DNA from: an uncultured Sphingomonas sp.
Lineage (GTDB): Bacteria; Pseudomonadota; Alphaproteobacteria; Sphingomonadales; Sphingomonadaceae
Assembly: GCF_913778135.1 (NCBI RefSeq)
Contig: NZ_CAJYVU010000120.1
Span: 1 to 32,653, forward strand
Direction of reading: 5' to 3'
Length of the DNA: 32,653 nucleotides
Below the pieces are notes generated by a model. It had not been told where the DNA came from. It made no database searches and saw only the letters and a list, made by a program, of their open reading frames with translations. Positions 1 through 8,454 of this stretch are shown here, one piece after another. The first letter of the stretch is position 1, and every line of letters begins with the position of its first letter. Made by a program: the position numbers and the translations under genes.

Positions 1-1487
1 GCTGCCCCCGCCGTCGTCGTCATTGCTTGCGTCGCGGGAACACGCAGCTGCGTGGGCGAGAGCCTGAACGCTTGTTCGGGAGCACTGACCGACGTGGCTG
101 TTCCCGCCGATGTCGCGAGCGGCAATGGCGCGCCGGCAATGATCGGTACGCGCGCGTCCGCGCCCGCAACGAACGTCTGACTGCTAGCCGGAACGTCCGA
201 TTGATGTCGATCGGTCGGGCGCACGCCGCGAACGCGCGGCAACCCGCGCGCGACCGGCTCCGCGAGCGCAGCAGTGGCGCTGGCGGACGGAGCCATATTC
301 AACGGCGAAGCACCAACGCCGCTGTGGGTAGCCGATATCGGGGTATCCACGGGCACCGGCGCCGCAGGCTTGTTCTCTGCCCGGGATGTATCGGCTGGCA
401 ACGGAATTGGCATCGGCGTCAGCGTTGCGCGCGGCGATGCTGCGCGACCTGCCTCAGGCAAGGCGACCTCTGCATCGAGAGGCGCGACCATGGCAGGAGT
501 CGCGCCGATCGCCAGCGGATGCACCCCGGCGTCGCGCGGCGCGGGTGCGATGGCGCCCTTGACTACCTCGATAGGTGCGTCGTTCGACACCGCGCGGACG
601 GGGGCGCCGGCCACCCGAAGCGTTTCTGGTGCTGCATGCTCGGAGAGCGGCACAACCGCGTGCGCGAGCGTCGTGCCGGATGGCCCCGACCCCGCAACCG
701 GAGGAGCGGACGCCATTGCGCCAGCAGTCGGAACCGCATTCTCGCGGGCGTTGGCGGCGCGCTGCGATCCCGTATCGGCGGGCGGAGCGATCGTGGCCTC
801 TTCCGCAGGAACGCCATGCAACACCTCGGTCGCTGCCGTTGTCACCTGAGCGGATGGCGGCATGATCGGCATTGTCGCAGGCGCGATCGCCGGCTGCGAA
901 ATCATGCCGCCGCGCTGACCCGAACCCGGCTGCTGCGTATCGACCGGCGCATCATCATCCGCCATTTCACGCGTTGCATCGTCCGCGGGCGTGTCGACGC
1001 CCGGCAGATGGTCCTCGGGTGCGCTGGTCGTGATTGGCGTCGAGGCGGTTTGAACCCGAGATGCCGCGAGCGGCAGCGCGGTCACATCGGTCTTCATGTC
1101 CGAAAATAGCGCTGAGCGGTTGCCGATCACCGCTCTCGCCGGCGCAGCGCCCGCCCCGACGATCGTCGCACGCGTTGAGGACGCAGGAATGCCGTTTGCG
1201 GCCGTTGGCGACGACGCGGCGACGCTTTCGCGTGCAACCTGCTCGGCCCCACCGCCCACATCCGCCAGCATGGGGGCGAGCCAGGCTAGTGCATCCACGT
1301 CACCTGTCGCGACCGGCAGCGTGTTGCCGCTGCCGGCGATTGCTTGCCGCCCGCTCGCCGCGGGAACCACCGCCGCCTGCGCCACTCCGAGATCCGGGAA
1401 CGGCGCGAGGGTCGCCACTCCGATCGGCGCGGACGCGCCCGGCAGGGTGACGGCAGTGGTCGACAACAGGCTGGCAATCGCGGTCAT
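1..1487 (-). CDS. fliK: FliK-like flagellar hook-length control protein, 3' end cut by window edge
   Basis: The ATG at 1487 opens a minus-strand frame that I followed to the left edge without a stop, giving at least 495 codons. The product is rich in Ala, Pro, Thr, Val and Ser, with almost no aromatic residues or recognisable fold, as expected of the disordered N-terminal part of FliK. FliK is the exported ruler that sets hook length and switches the export gate to filament substrates. The diagnostic C-terminal Flg_hook domain would lie beyond the window, so the name rests on composition and on the position right after fliJ at the end of the fliEFGHIJ operon. The start follows fliJ by 44 bases, and a stem-loop fills most of that gap. 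Any other disordered secreted protein is possible but less likely here. Confidence 0.72.
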   Translation of the reverse strand, partial: MTAIASLLSTTAVTLPGASAPIGVATLAPFPDLGVAQAAVVPAASGRQAIAGSGNTLPVATGDVDALAWLAPMLADVGGGAEQVARESVAASSPTAANGIPASSTRATIVGAGAAPARAVIGNRSALFSDMKTDVTALPLAASRVQTASTPITTSAPEDHLPGVDTPADDATREMADDDAPVDTQQPGSGQRGGMISQPAIAPATMPIMPPSAQVTTAATEVLHGVPAEEATIAPPADTGSQRAANARENAVPTAGAMASAPPVAGSGPSGTTLAHAVVPLSEHAAPETLRVAGAPVRAVSNDAPIEVVKGAIAPAPRDAGVHPLAIGATPAMVAPLDAEVALPEAGRAASPRATLTPMPIPLPADTSRAENKPAAPVPVDTPISATHSGVGASPLNMAPSASATAALAEPVARGLPRVRGVRPTDRHQSDVPASSQTFVAGADARVPIIAGAPLPLATSAGTATSVSAPEQAFRLSPTQLRVPATQAMTTTAGA

Positions 1488-1500
1488 GGAAGGCGTATGA

Positions 1501-1528
1501 ACTCACCGGCAAGAGGATACCGGTGAGT
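1501..1528 (-). other. Perfect stem-loop in the fliJ-fliK junction
   Basis: ACTCACCGG (1501-1509) and CCGGTGAGT (1520-1528) are exact reverse complements, giving a 9-bp stem with a 10-base loop. It lies three bases after the fliJ stop and 13 bases before the fliK start. No T-run follows on the minus strand, so it does not look like an intrinsic terminator. It may stabilise mRNA or adjust fliK translation. Confidence 0.55.
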
Positions 1529-1531
1529 GGA

Positions 1532-1957
1532 TCAGCAAGGATCGTGCCGGTTCTTCCGCGGCGTCCCCGGCAGGTCCTGGAGCGCGCGTAGCTCGGCCTC
1601 GATCAGCGCCTGCTGCCCGCGTTCGATCAGCTTCTCGATCGCGCTCTGGTCGCGCTTGGCCGATTGCGTCGCGGCGACCGTCCGCTCGGCCGCCTGCTCG
1701 GCGGTGCGGACGCGGTTGTTCGCCGCCTCGGCGGAGCGTTGCAGCCGTTCACGGTAGTGCGCGCTCGCCGCCAGCGCCATCGCGCCCGCCTCGGTCCGGG
1801 TCGGCGCGACCGCGGCGGCGAGCTGCGCGATGCGCCCTGCCAGCGCCTGCTCGCTCGCCACCTGCTCGCGCGCGCGTGCCTCGTCGGCCTGCGCCAGTCC
1901 CAATTGCAGCGTACGAACGCGGTGAACGCGCGCGAGGCGTTTGGGGTCGAGCGCCAC
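1532..1957 (-). CDS. fliJ: Flagellar export chaperone FliJ
   Basis: This 141-residue protein is nearly all charged, Ala-rich helix and is predicted to be an antiparallel coiled coil. That, its length (FliJ is usually about 140-150 residues) and its place directly after fliI identify it as FliJ. FliJ is the soluble stalk of the export apparatus: it inserts into the FliI ATPase ring and contacts FlhA. The GTG at 1957 begins two bases after the fliI stop (1962-1960), so the two are probably translationally coupled. No ATG is available near the start of the conserved region. FliJ sequence is poorly conserved, so the call depends on coiled-coil character and synteny together. Confidence 0.85.
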   Translation of the reverse strand: MALDPKRLARVHRVRTLQLGLAQADEARAREQVASEQALAGRIAQLAAAVAPTRTEAGAMALAASAHYRERLQRSAEAANNRVRTAEQAAERTVAATQSAKRDQSAIEKLIERGQQALIEAELRALQDLPGTPRKNRHDPC

Positions 1958-1959
1958 GC

Positions 1960-3279
1960 TCAGGCGTCGCCGAACACGCCGGTCAGCTCGGCAACCGCAT
2001 CGGCCAGGTTGACCGACTGTTCGGTGTCCTGCCGCACGAACTCCATGACCGCTGGATGATAGGCGATTGCGGCGTCGATCGCGGGATCGCTGCCCGAACG
2101 ATACGCGCCCATCAGCACGAGATCGCGGTTCTGCTCGTAAGTCGCCAGGTGCCGCCTGAGCGCGCGCGCCGCCGACAAATGCGGCCGCTCGGCGATGTCG
2201 GTCATCACGCGGCTGACCGATTTGGAGATGTCGATCGCGGGATAGACGCCGGCCTCCGCCAGCGCGCGCGTCAGCACAATGTGTCCGTCTAGGATCGACC
2301 GTGCCGAATCGACGACGGGGTCGTTGCCGTCGTCGCCGTCCGCCAGTACGGTGTAGATCGCGGTAATCGCGCCGCCGGTGTTGACGTCCGACCCCGCGCG
2401 CTCGATCAGATTGGGCAGCATCGCGATGGCGGAGGGCGGATAGCCGCGCGCCGACGCGGGCTCGCCCAGCGCCAGTCCGATCTCGCGCCCGGCGTGCGCG
2501 ACGCGGGTGAGCGAATCGATGATCAGCAGCACGTTCTTGCCCTCGGCCCGGAAGGCCTCGGCAATCGCGGTCGCGCGTAGCGCGCCGCGGATGCGCAGTA
2601 CGGGCGAGTGGTTGGCCGGGACCGCGACCACGACCGAGCGCGCGCGCGCCTCGCCCGCGACCTTGGTTTCGAGAAAGTCGGCGACCTCGCGGCTGCGTTC
2701 GCCGATCAACCCAATGACGATCACGTCGGCTTGGGCCGCACGCACCATCATGCCAAGCAGCACCGACTTGCCGACGCCCGATCCCGCCATGATGCCGACG
2801 CGCTGCCCCTGACCGATCGTCAAGAGGCCGTTGATCGCGCGAACGCCGACATCGAGCGGTTCTAGCACGCGCCCGCGGTCGAGCGGTGACTGCATATGCC
2901 CCGCGAGCGGCCACTTGCCGGCACCGCGGATCGGGCCCAGTCCGTCGATCGGCTTGCCCGCACCGTCGACGACGCGGCCGAGCATCGCCGCGCCCACCTC
3001 CGCCTCGCCCGCCGGCCCGCTCGGGCGCACCGGCGCCTGCGGCAGCAGCGGAGCGGGGCCGCCCAGGTTCATCATCAGCGTGCGACCGTTACGGAACCCG
3101 ATCACTTCGGCCTCGACATGGTCGCCGACGCGGCAGACGGTGCCGACCGGCAGCGACAGGCCCACCGCCTCCATCAGCAACCCGTCGTAGGAAGACAGCC
3201 GCCCCGACACACGCGCGCGCGGCGCGAAATCGGCGTTGGCGATCGTGTCGAGGTAATCGCCCGAGAAACGGTTGAGCAT
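1960..3279 (-). CDS. fliI: Flagellar type III export ATPase FliI
   Basis: This 439-residue protein is full length for FliI, the ATPase that powers unloading and entry of flagellar export substrates at the cytoplasmic gate. It shows the F1-beta-like layout: an N-terminal beta-barrel (about 1-95), the nucleotide-binding core and a helical C-terminus. Walker A is AGSGVGKS at 165-172, the GERSREV motif is at 193-199 and Walker B is LLIIDSLTR at 251-259. It follows fliH by 15 bases and precedes fliJ by two bases, so regulator, stalk and ATPase are co-expressed. A type III secretion (SctN) ATPase is excluded by the surrounding flagellar genes. No key residue appears to be missing. Confidence 0.97.
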   Translation of the reverse strand: MLNRFSGDYLDTIANADFAPRARVSGRLSSYDGLLMEAVGLSLPVGTVCRVGDHVEAEVIGFRNGRTLMMNLGGPAPLLPQAPVRPSGPAGEAEVGAAMLGRVVDGAGKPIDGLGPIRGAGKWPLAGHMQSPLDRGRVLEPLDVGVRAINGLLTIGQGQRVGIMAGSGVGKSVLLGMMVRAAQADVIVIGLIGERSREVADFLETKVAGEARARSVVVAVPANHSPVLRIRGALRATAIAEAFRAEGKNVLLIIDSLTRVAHAGREIGLALGEPASARGYPPSAIAMLPNLIERAGSDVNTGGAITAIYTVLADGDDGNDPVVDSARSILDGHIVLTRALAEAGVYPAIDISKSVSRVMTDIAERPHLSAARALRRHLATYEQNRDLVLMGAYRSGSDPAIDAAIAYHPAVMEFVRQDTEQSVNLADAVAELTGVFGDA

Positions 3280-3294
3280 GGGTGTGTCGGCCGA

Positions 3295-4056
3295 TCAGGC
3301 GTGAGTGGGGAGCGCGACGCGGTCGATCGCGGCGGTCAGCTGGTCGAGCCACATTTCCGGTCCGTCCTCGACGATCGTCGAGGCGGCCTCCAGCACGAAG
3401 CTGCCGCGCGCAACCTGCTCGTCGCCGACCGCGAACACGGTCGCGGGCAGGTGCCCGTCGAGCAGCGCCACATCGTCGGGATGGACGCGCAGCATCGCCG
3501 ACTCGCTCGCATCCGCCAGCAGGTCGGTCGCCGCCTCGACGCGCCGCGCCAGCAGCTCGGCAGAGACGCCCGCCTCACCGATCACGCGCGACACGAGTGT
3601 CATCACAGTGGCGCGCAGCCGCCCGGCGAGCAGGTCGCGGTCGAACCCGCTTGCCTGCGCCAGCGCGGCGGCGAGCTCGGTCAGCATCGCACCATCGCGC
3701 GCCGCAGTCGCCTCCATCTCGGCACGCGCCGCGGCAACGCCCTCGGCGTAACCCTGCTCGCGCGCGGTCTCGACCGGATCGATGAAGGGCGTCGGCTCGG
3801 CGTCTGCGTCCATCGGATCCCAGCCCGCGGTCGGATCAGTGTCGCGGTCTGCGGGTGAGAAGTGCTGCGGCGCGGGCGCGCCCGCCGGTGCGGGTGAGAA
3901 ATGCTTCGGCCCGCCGCCGAACGCTTCCTCGATCCGCGCGATCAGCTCGGCCGGGGTAAAGCCGGAGGCGCGCGTCGCGTGCGCGTCGGCCAGCGCCATC
4001 GCGGCGGCGTCGCGGCGCGCAGGGAAACCGACGACGAAACCGCCAGCATCCGCCAT
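3295..4056 (-). CDS. fliH: Flagellar assembly protein FliH
   Basis: This 253-residue protein has a Pro/Ala-rich variable N-terminus (about 1-90), then an Ala/Glu-rich helical segment beginning near the YAEGVAAARAEMEA stretch, and a C-terminal domain typical of FliH/YscL. FliH dimers bind FliI, restrain its ATPase and tether it to the C-ring. I chose the ATG at 4056 because GAGG lies six bases upstream. An in-frame ATG at 4101 would overlap the fliG stop by eight bases and add 15 residues, so it cannot be ruled out. The gene lies between fliG and fliI as in most flagellar operons. Sequence conservation of FliH is low; the assignment combines the C-terminal domain with context. Confidence 0.88.
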   Translation of the reverse strand: MADAGGFVVGFPARRDAAAMALADAHATRASGFTPAELIARIEEAFGGGPKHFSPAPAGAPAPQHFSPADRDTDPTAGWDPMDADAEPTPFIDPVETAREQGYAEGVAAARAEMEATAARDGAMLTELAAALAQASGFDRDLLAGRLRATVMTLVSRVIGEAGVSAELLARRVEAATDLLADASESAMLRVHPDDVALLDGHLPATVFAVGDEQVARGSFVLEAASTIVEDGPEMWLDQLTAAIDRVALPTHA

Positions 4057-4093
4057 CGATGACCTCGTCTGTGTATGTGCGTTGAACGAAGTC

Positions 4094-5116
4094 TCAGACA
4101 TAATCGTCGTCGCCCGCGCCCATCTGGATCGTGCCGTCCTTCGCAAGGTTGCGCGCGACCTGGATCATCGCCTTCTGCGCTTCCAGCACGTCGGTCAGCT
4201 TCATCGGCCCGCGCGCTTCCATCTCGTCGCGGATGCCGTCGGCGGCGCGCGCCGACATGCAGCCGAGGAAGCGGTTGCGCGCAATCTCGTCGACGCCCTT
4301 CAGCGCGCGCGTCAGCACGTCGCCGTCAACGTTGCGGATCAGCGTGCCCAGATTCTTGTCGTCCATGTCGAGCAGGTTGTCGAAGACGAACATCGCCTCC
4401 TCGATCTGCTTGGCGACATCGCGGTCGAGCTTGAACAGCTTGGGCATGACACGCTGCTCGGTCGCCTTGCGCGCGCCCTGCAACAGCTTCGCCGCCTCGC
4501 GCGTGCCGCCCAGTTGCAACCCTTGCGCCGGGCCACGACCTGACCGCGTCGCGGTGCGGTTGGCGATCATCTGGCGCAATGTCTCGACCGCCTCGGGCGT
4601 GATCGGGCCGAGCTTGGCAATTCGGTGCAGGATGTCGGGCTGCACCGCGTCGGGCAGCAGTTCGAGCACCTGGCTGCCGACCGCGGGATCGAGGTTGGCG
4701 ATCAGCACCGCGGCGATCTGCGGATGCTCCTTCTCCAGCATCTGCGCAATCTCGGGCGCGTCGAGCCAGTCGAGCAGCTCGATCTCGCACGCGGCCTCGG
4801 CCGGCGTGATGCGCGCCAGCACGCTTTCGGCCTTCTCCGGCCCCAATGCGCGGTTCATCACCGCCGCGACGTGCGGGCGCGGATCGAAGGCGATGCCGTT
4901 GCGCTCACGCGCGCGACCGACGAAATCATCGAGCACCAGCTCGACATCGTCCTCGCTGACGTCGGCGACCGCGAACATCGCGCTACCCAGACGGCGAACC
5001 TCCTCCGGCTCCAGCTTCTGTAGGATCGCGGCGGCTTCCTCCTCGCCCACCAGCATCATCAGCACCGCGGCGCGTTCGACGCCGGTGAAGTGGCGCATCG
5101 GCAGTTGCTCGCTCAT
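4094..5116 (-). CDS. fliG: Flagellar motor switch protein FliG
   Basis: This 340-residue protein matches the usual FliG length. FliG forms the top of the C-ring: its N-terminus binds FliF, its middle binds FliM and its C-terminus meets the stator. The EHPQ motif of the middle domain is at 130-133. The C-terminal torque helix with alternating charges is recognisable around 240-275 (FDNLLDMDDKNLGTLIRNVD). The start overlaps the fliF stop by four bases, implying coupled translation of the two ring proteins. FliM and FliN are not in the window and probably lie beyond fliK. Confidence 0.97.
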   Translation of the reverse strand: MSEQLPMRHFTGVERAAVLMMLVGEEEAAAILQKLEPEEVRRLGSAMFAVADVSEDDVELVLDDFVGRARERNGIAFDPRPHVAAVMNRALGPEKAESVLARITPAEAACEIELLDWLDAPEIAQMLEKEHPQIAAVLIANLDPAVGSQVLELLPDAVQPDILHRIAKLGPITPEAVETLRQMIANRTATRSGRGPAQGLQLGGTREAAKLLQGARKATEQRVMPKLFKLDRDVAKQIEEAMFVFDNLLDMDDKNLGTLIRNVDGDVLTRALKGVDEIARNRFLGCMSARAADGIRDEMEARGPMKLTDVLEAQKAMIQVARNLAKDGTIQMGAGDDDYV

Positions 5117-6810
5117 GACTTCGCGTCCGCCATGATCATGTCACGCACCGCCAGCGCGGCGCGCGCGGGATTGTCGCGGGTGAAGCCGCGCACCGCGCCG
5201 ATCTTCTCCTCGTAGCTGCGGCTGGCGGCGATCTGCTCAAGGCTGACCGGCGGGGCGACCGTAATCGCGGGATTGCCGTCGGCGTCGACCGCGGGCAGCG
5301 GATTGCCGTCCTCGTCCAGCGTTTGCGGGGCAGCGAGCGCGGGCGTTGCATCTTCGCGCTTCTTCATCAGCACCTTGGCGATCGGCCGCACGCCGAGCAG
5401 CAGCACGAGCAGCGCGATGACGATCGCGGTCACATTGCGCGCCAGCACCGGCAGCCAGTTGTTGTCGTACCACGCCGGGCCGGTCTTCGCCGCATCGTCG
5501 GCGCCGGCGAACTTGCGGCTGATGACCGTCACCTGATCCTGCCGGTTGCCGTCGAAGCCGACCGCGGATTTCACCAGGCTGTCGATCTGCCCGATCTCCA
5601 TCGCGGTGCGGCGACCCTTCTCAGGGTCGCGCAGCAGCACCGCGACCGACAGTCGCTTGATGCTGCCCGGCGCCGCGCGCGTAACCGAGACTTCCTTGCC
5701 GAGGTCATAGGCGCGCTGGAACGAGTCGGATTGCTTGTTCGCGTCGGGGGCAGGGCCACCAGCAACCGGGGCGCCCGCAGGCGTGCCGGGGTTGCCGGTC
5801 GCCGGCTGCGGCGTCGACAGCTGAGAGGCGGGCGGGGGCGTGTTGCTCAGCGCACCCGGTATGCCGCCCGGCGCCTGCGTGTTCGCCTGATTGCCGGTCC
5901 AGTTGCCCGTCTCGGCGCGCAGGATACCGTTCTTGTCATAGCTCTCGCGCGTGGCGCTGGTCTCGTCCATGTTGACGTCGGCCTGCACCTCGGCGGTGAA
6001 ATTGCCCGCGCCGACCAGCGGGGTCAGCAGCGCGTTCAGCTGCTGGCGTACCTTGTCCTCGACCTGCCGCTGCACGCGCAACCGTGCGTCGCCGCTGTCG
6101 CTTGCGCCGTCACCCGACTTGCTCAGCAACGCGCCCAATTGATCGACCACCGTCACCGCATCGGGCTTCATCCCCGGCACCGACGAGGCGACTAGATTGA
6201 CGATCGACGATACCTGCGCGTCCGACAGCGAGCGCCCGGCCTGCAACTTGATGACCACCGACGCCGACGGCGCGGCATTGTCGCGCACGAACACGGTCGA
6301 TTCGGGCACCGCCAAATGGACGCGCGCCTCGGCGACCGCGTCGATCTCCTGGATCGAGCGCGCGAGTTCGGTCTCGCGCGCCTGGCGCAACCGCTCGCCC
6401 TCAACCGCGCGGCTGACACCCATCGGTAATTGATCGAGGATCGCGTAGCCGCCCGGCGCGGCCTTGGGCAGTCCTTGACCCGCCAGCAACAGCCGCGCCT
6501 TGGAATAATCCTCCTCGTTGACGGTCAGCGTGCCTGCGCCGTCGTCGATGTGGCTTGGGATGTTCGCGGCGGTCAGCGCGCTGGTGACGGCTGCCTTGTC
6601 GCTGTCGGGAAGCCCGGCGAACAGCGTCTTCTGCGGCGGCGTCGACAGCGCCGACCAGGCGAGCCCGGCCGCGCCGATCAGACCGACCATCAGCGCCATC
6701 GGGCCCGCGCGCCGAACCGCGGGTTGCGCGAGCGCGCCCTGGATCTGCCGCAGCGGGTTGGCGAACCTCTCGGGCACGAGATTCGTGGAGGGGGCGAGTG
6801 CGTTGCTCAT
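5113..6810 (-). CDS. fliF: Flagellar MS-ring protein FliF
   Basis: This 565-residue protein builds the MS-ring, the membrane base on which the rod, C-ring and export gate assemble. It has the expected two membrane helices, near 36-56 and near 456-476, flanking a large periplasmic part with YscJ/FliF ring-building folds. A Pro/Gly/Ala-rich low-complexity stretch occurs in the periplasmic part, as is common in FliF. The cytoplasmic tail after the second helix ends in a helical segment that should bind FliG. The start lies one base after the fliE stop, and the end overlaps fliG by four bases. Confidence 0.97.
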   Translation of the reverse strand: MSNALAPSTNLVPERFANPLRQIQGALAQPAVRRAGPMALMVGLIGAAGLAWSALSTPPQKTLFAGLPDSDKAAVTSALTAANIPSHIDDGAGTLTVNEEDYSKARLLLAGQGLPKAAPGGYAILDQLPMGVSRAVEGERLRQARETELARSIQEIDAVAEARVHLAVPESTVFVRDNAAPSASVVIKLQAGRSLSDAQVSSIVNLVASSVPGMKPDAVTVVDQLGALLSKSGDGASDSGDARLRVQRQVEDKVRQQLNALLTPLVGAGNFTAEVQADVNMDETSATRESYDKNGILRAETGNWTGNQANTQAPGGIPGALSNTPPPASQLSTPQPATGNPGTPAGAPVAGGPAPDANKQSDSFQRAYDLGKEVSVTRAAPGSIKRLSVAVLLRDPEKGRRTAMEIGQIDSLVKSAVGFDGNRQDQVTVISRKFAGADDAAKTGPAWYDNNWLPVLARNVTAIVIALLVLLLGVRPIAKVLMKKREDATPALAAPQTLDEDGNPLPAVDADGNPAITVAPPVSLEQIAASRSYEEKIGAVRGFTRDNPARAALAVRDMIMADAKS

Positions 6811-6811
6811 G

Positions 6812-7171
6812 TCAGACCGGCATGCTCATGATGTCCTTGTAGGCGGACAGGATCTTGTTGCGGACCTGCATCGTCGCCTCGAAGCCGACCGATGCTTCCT
6901 GACGTGCGAGCATCACCTTGGCGATGTCGATCGTCTCGCCGCGCTCGTACTGCTCGGACAATGCGGTTGCGCGCTGCTGACCGTCGTTCACCTTGGCGAG
7001 TGCGTTCTGCATCGTGTCGGCGAAGCTGGTCGGCGCGGCCGCGGTCGCGCTGTCGATTGCGGGTGCCGCTGCGGCGGTGTTAGCGCGCTGCAACGCGCTG
7101 TTGCGCTCCAGGATCTGCGCACGCAGCGCCATCACCCGGTCGACGCCGCCGACGCCTCCGATCGCGCTCAT
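6812..7171 (-). CDS. fliE: Flagellar hook-basal body protein FliE
   Basis: This 119-residue protein fits FliE, which joins the MS-ring to the proximal rod and is among the first exported subunits. The C-terminal half carries the family pattern: a helix with NDGQQRA, then the ASVGFEATMQVRNKILSAYKDIMSM-type ending, in which a Gln-Val-Arg-Asn-Lys segment precedes the terminal Ala-Tyr. The start overlaps the stop of the upstream regulator by four bases (ATGA), which puts this basal-body gene in the same transcript as its likely activator. fliF starts one base after the fliE stop. Confidence 0.94.
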   Translation of the reverse strand: MSAIGGVGGVDRVMALRAQILERNSALQRANTAAAAPAIDSATAAAPTSFADTMQNALAKVNDGQQRATALSEQYERGETIDIAKVMLARQEASVGFEATMQVRNKILSAYKDIMSMPV

Positions 7172-8454
7172 GCGCCCACGACCCGTAGCGTGGCGAGGTC
7201 GTCACCCTGCTCGCGCGCCTTGGCGAGCCGGTAGCGCAGCGTGCGCTCGGAAATGCCGAGGCGCTTCGCCGTTTCAATCCGGCTGCCGCCGCACGCCGCC
7301 AGCGTTTCGCGGATCTTGGCGAATTCGGACAGCTGCACGACCTGACCCAGCGTGGAGGGCGCGTCGATCTGTTCGGCTACCGGCAGCGCGGCAGGGGCTG
7401 AAGCCGGACGGTCGAATAGGATATGGCTCGCCTCGATCGTTTTCGCATTTCCGGCGAACAGCAGCGCGCGCTGGATCACATTCTCCAACTCTCGCACGTT
7501 GCCGGGCCAATCGTGTGCCAAGAGCGCGGCGATCGCCTCGTCCGACGGCCACGGCACGGTGGCGCGATTCCCTGCATGGCGCAGGATCATCGTCGCGGCG
7601 AGTGCTGGAATGTCCTGCGGCCGTTCGGCCAGCGCCTTGGTCGTCAGCGGGAACACCGACAGGCGGTAATAGAGATCGGCGCGGAAGCGACCCGCGGCGA
7701 CTTCGGCCTGCAGATCGCGGTTGGCGCAGGCGATCACGCGCACGTCGACCGGCACCGGCTGCGTCGCGCCGATCGGCACCACCTCGCGCTCCTGCAACAC
7801 GCGCAAGAGCTTCGCTTGCAGACCGATCGGCATCTCGGCGATCTCGTCGAGCAGGATCGTGCCGCCGTGCGCCGCGCGGAAGAAGCCGTCACCGGCCGCG
7901 GTCGCGCCGGTGAAGCTGCCCTTGACGTGCCCGAACAGCATCGCCTCCAGCATCGTCTCGGGCAGCGCGGCGCAGTTCAGCGCGACGAACGGACCATCCG
8001 CCCGCGCGGAGTTCGTGTGGATCGTGCGCGCCAGCACTTCCTTGCCGGTCCCGGTCGGCCCGTTGATCAGCACGGTGATGTCGGCCTCGGCCACACGCTC
8101 GGCCAACGCCAGCAGCGCCAGGCTCTCGGGATCGGCGGCGGTCGGCAGCGCAGGTCCGCCAATCAGCGCGCGCGCGAACGCGTTGCCGACCGCGGCGTCG
8201 CGGTGCGCGTAGCTGATCCGCGCCGGCTGTCCGTCGCGGAACGGCTGTACGCCGGGCGCCTCGCCCTCGTCGACGCGCGCAACGATCAGCGTGCGCGCCG
8301 GCACCGCCATCGCCTCGCCCTCGGCGACCAGATGCCCGGCGCCTGCCTGCGCGCGGCCGCCCGGCAGCTCCACCGCAAAGCCCTGCGCGCGCAAGGACGA
8401 CACGAGCGTCAGATGCTCGTTCATCACTCTCGCCGATGGCACGATCGAACGCAT
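7168..8454 (-). CDS. flbD: Sigma-54-dependent flagellar activator without receiver domain (FlbD/FleQ-like)
   Basis: The 428-residue product is an NtrC-class activator. The AAA+ core has Walker A GPTGTGKE (132-139), the sigma-54 contact loop as GSFTGA (179-184, against the usual GAFTGA), Walker B GTILLDEI (198-205) and an arginine-finger region FRADLYYRL (257-265). The C-terminus is a Fis-type helix-turn-helix (about 385-415, SRIETAKRLGISERTLRYRL). The first about 110 residues do not look like a phosphoreceiver domain, so control may be by a partner, as FliX controls FlbD in Caulobacter. It heads the fliE-fliK operon. The ATG at 8454 has AAGGGGG ten bases upstream; an ATG at 8424 is an alternative. 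Its likely targets are the two sigma-54 promoters in this window. The symbol flbD is by analogy. Confidence 0.88.
   Translation of the reverse strand: MRSIVPSARVMNEHLTLVSSLRAQGFAVELPGGRAQAGAGHLVAEGEAMAVPARTLIVARVDEGEAPGVQPFRDGQPARISYAHRDAAVGNAFARALIGGPALPTAADPESLALLALAERVAEADITVLINGPTGTGKEVLARTIHTNSARADGPFVALNCAALPETMLEAMLFGHVKGSFTGATAAGDGFFRAAHGGTILLDEIAEMPIGLQAKLLRVLQEREVVPIGATQPVPVDVRVIACANRDLQAEVAAGRFRADLYYRLSVFPLTTKALAERPQDIPALAATMILRHAGNRATVPWPSDEAIAALLAHDWPGNVRELENVIQRALLFAGNAKTIEASHILFDRPASAPAALPVAEQIDAPSTLGQVVQLSEFAKIRETLAACGGSRIETAKRLGISERTLRYRLAKAREQGDDLATLRVVGA

Noticed and set aside
27..1109. Plus-strand open frame opposite fliK
   Set aside because: Arg-rich shadow of the minus-strand fliK frame, which is open for at least 495 codons and fits the operon.
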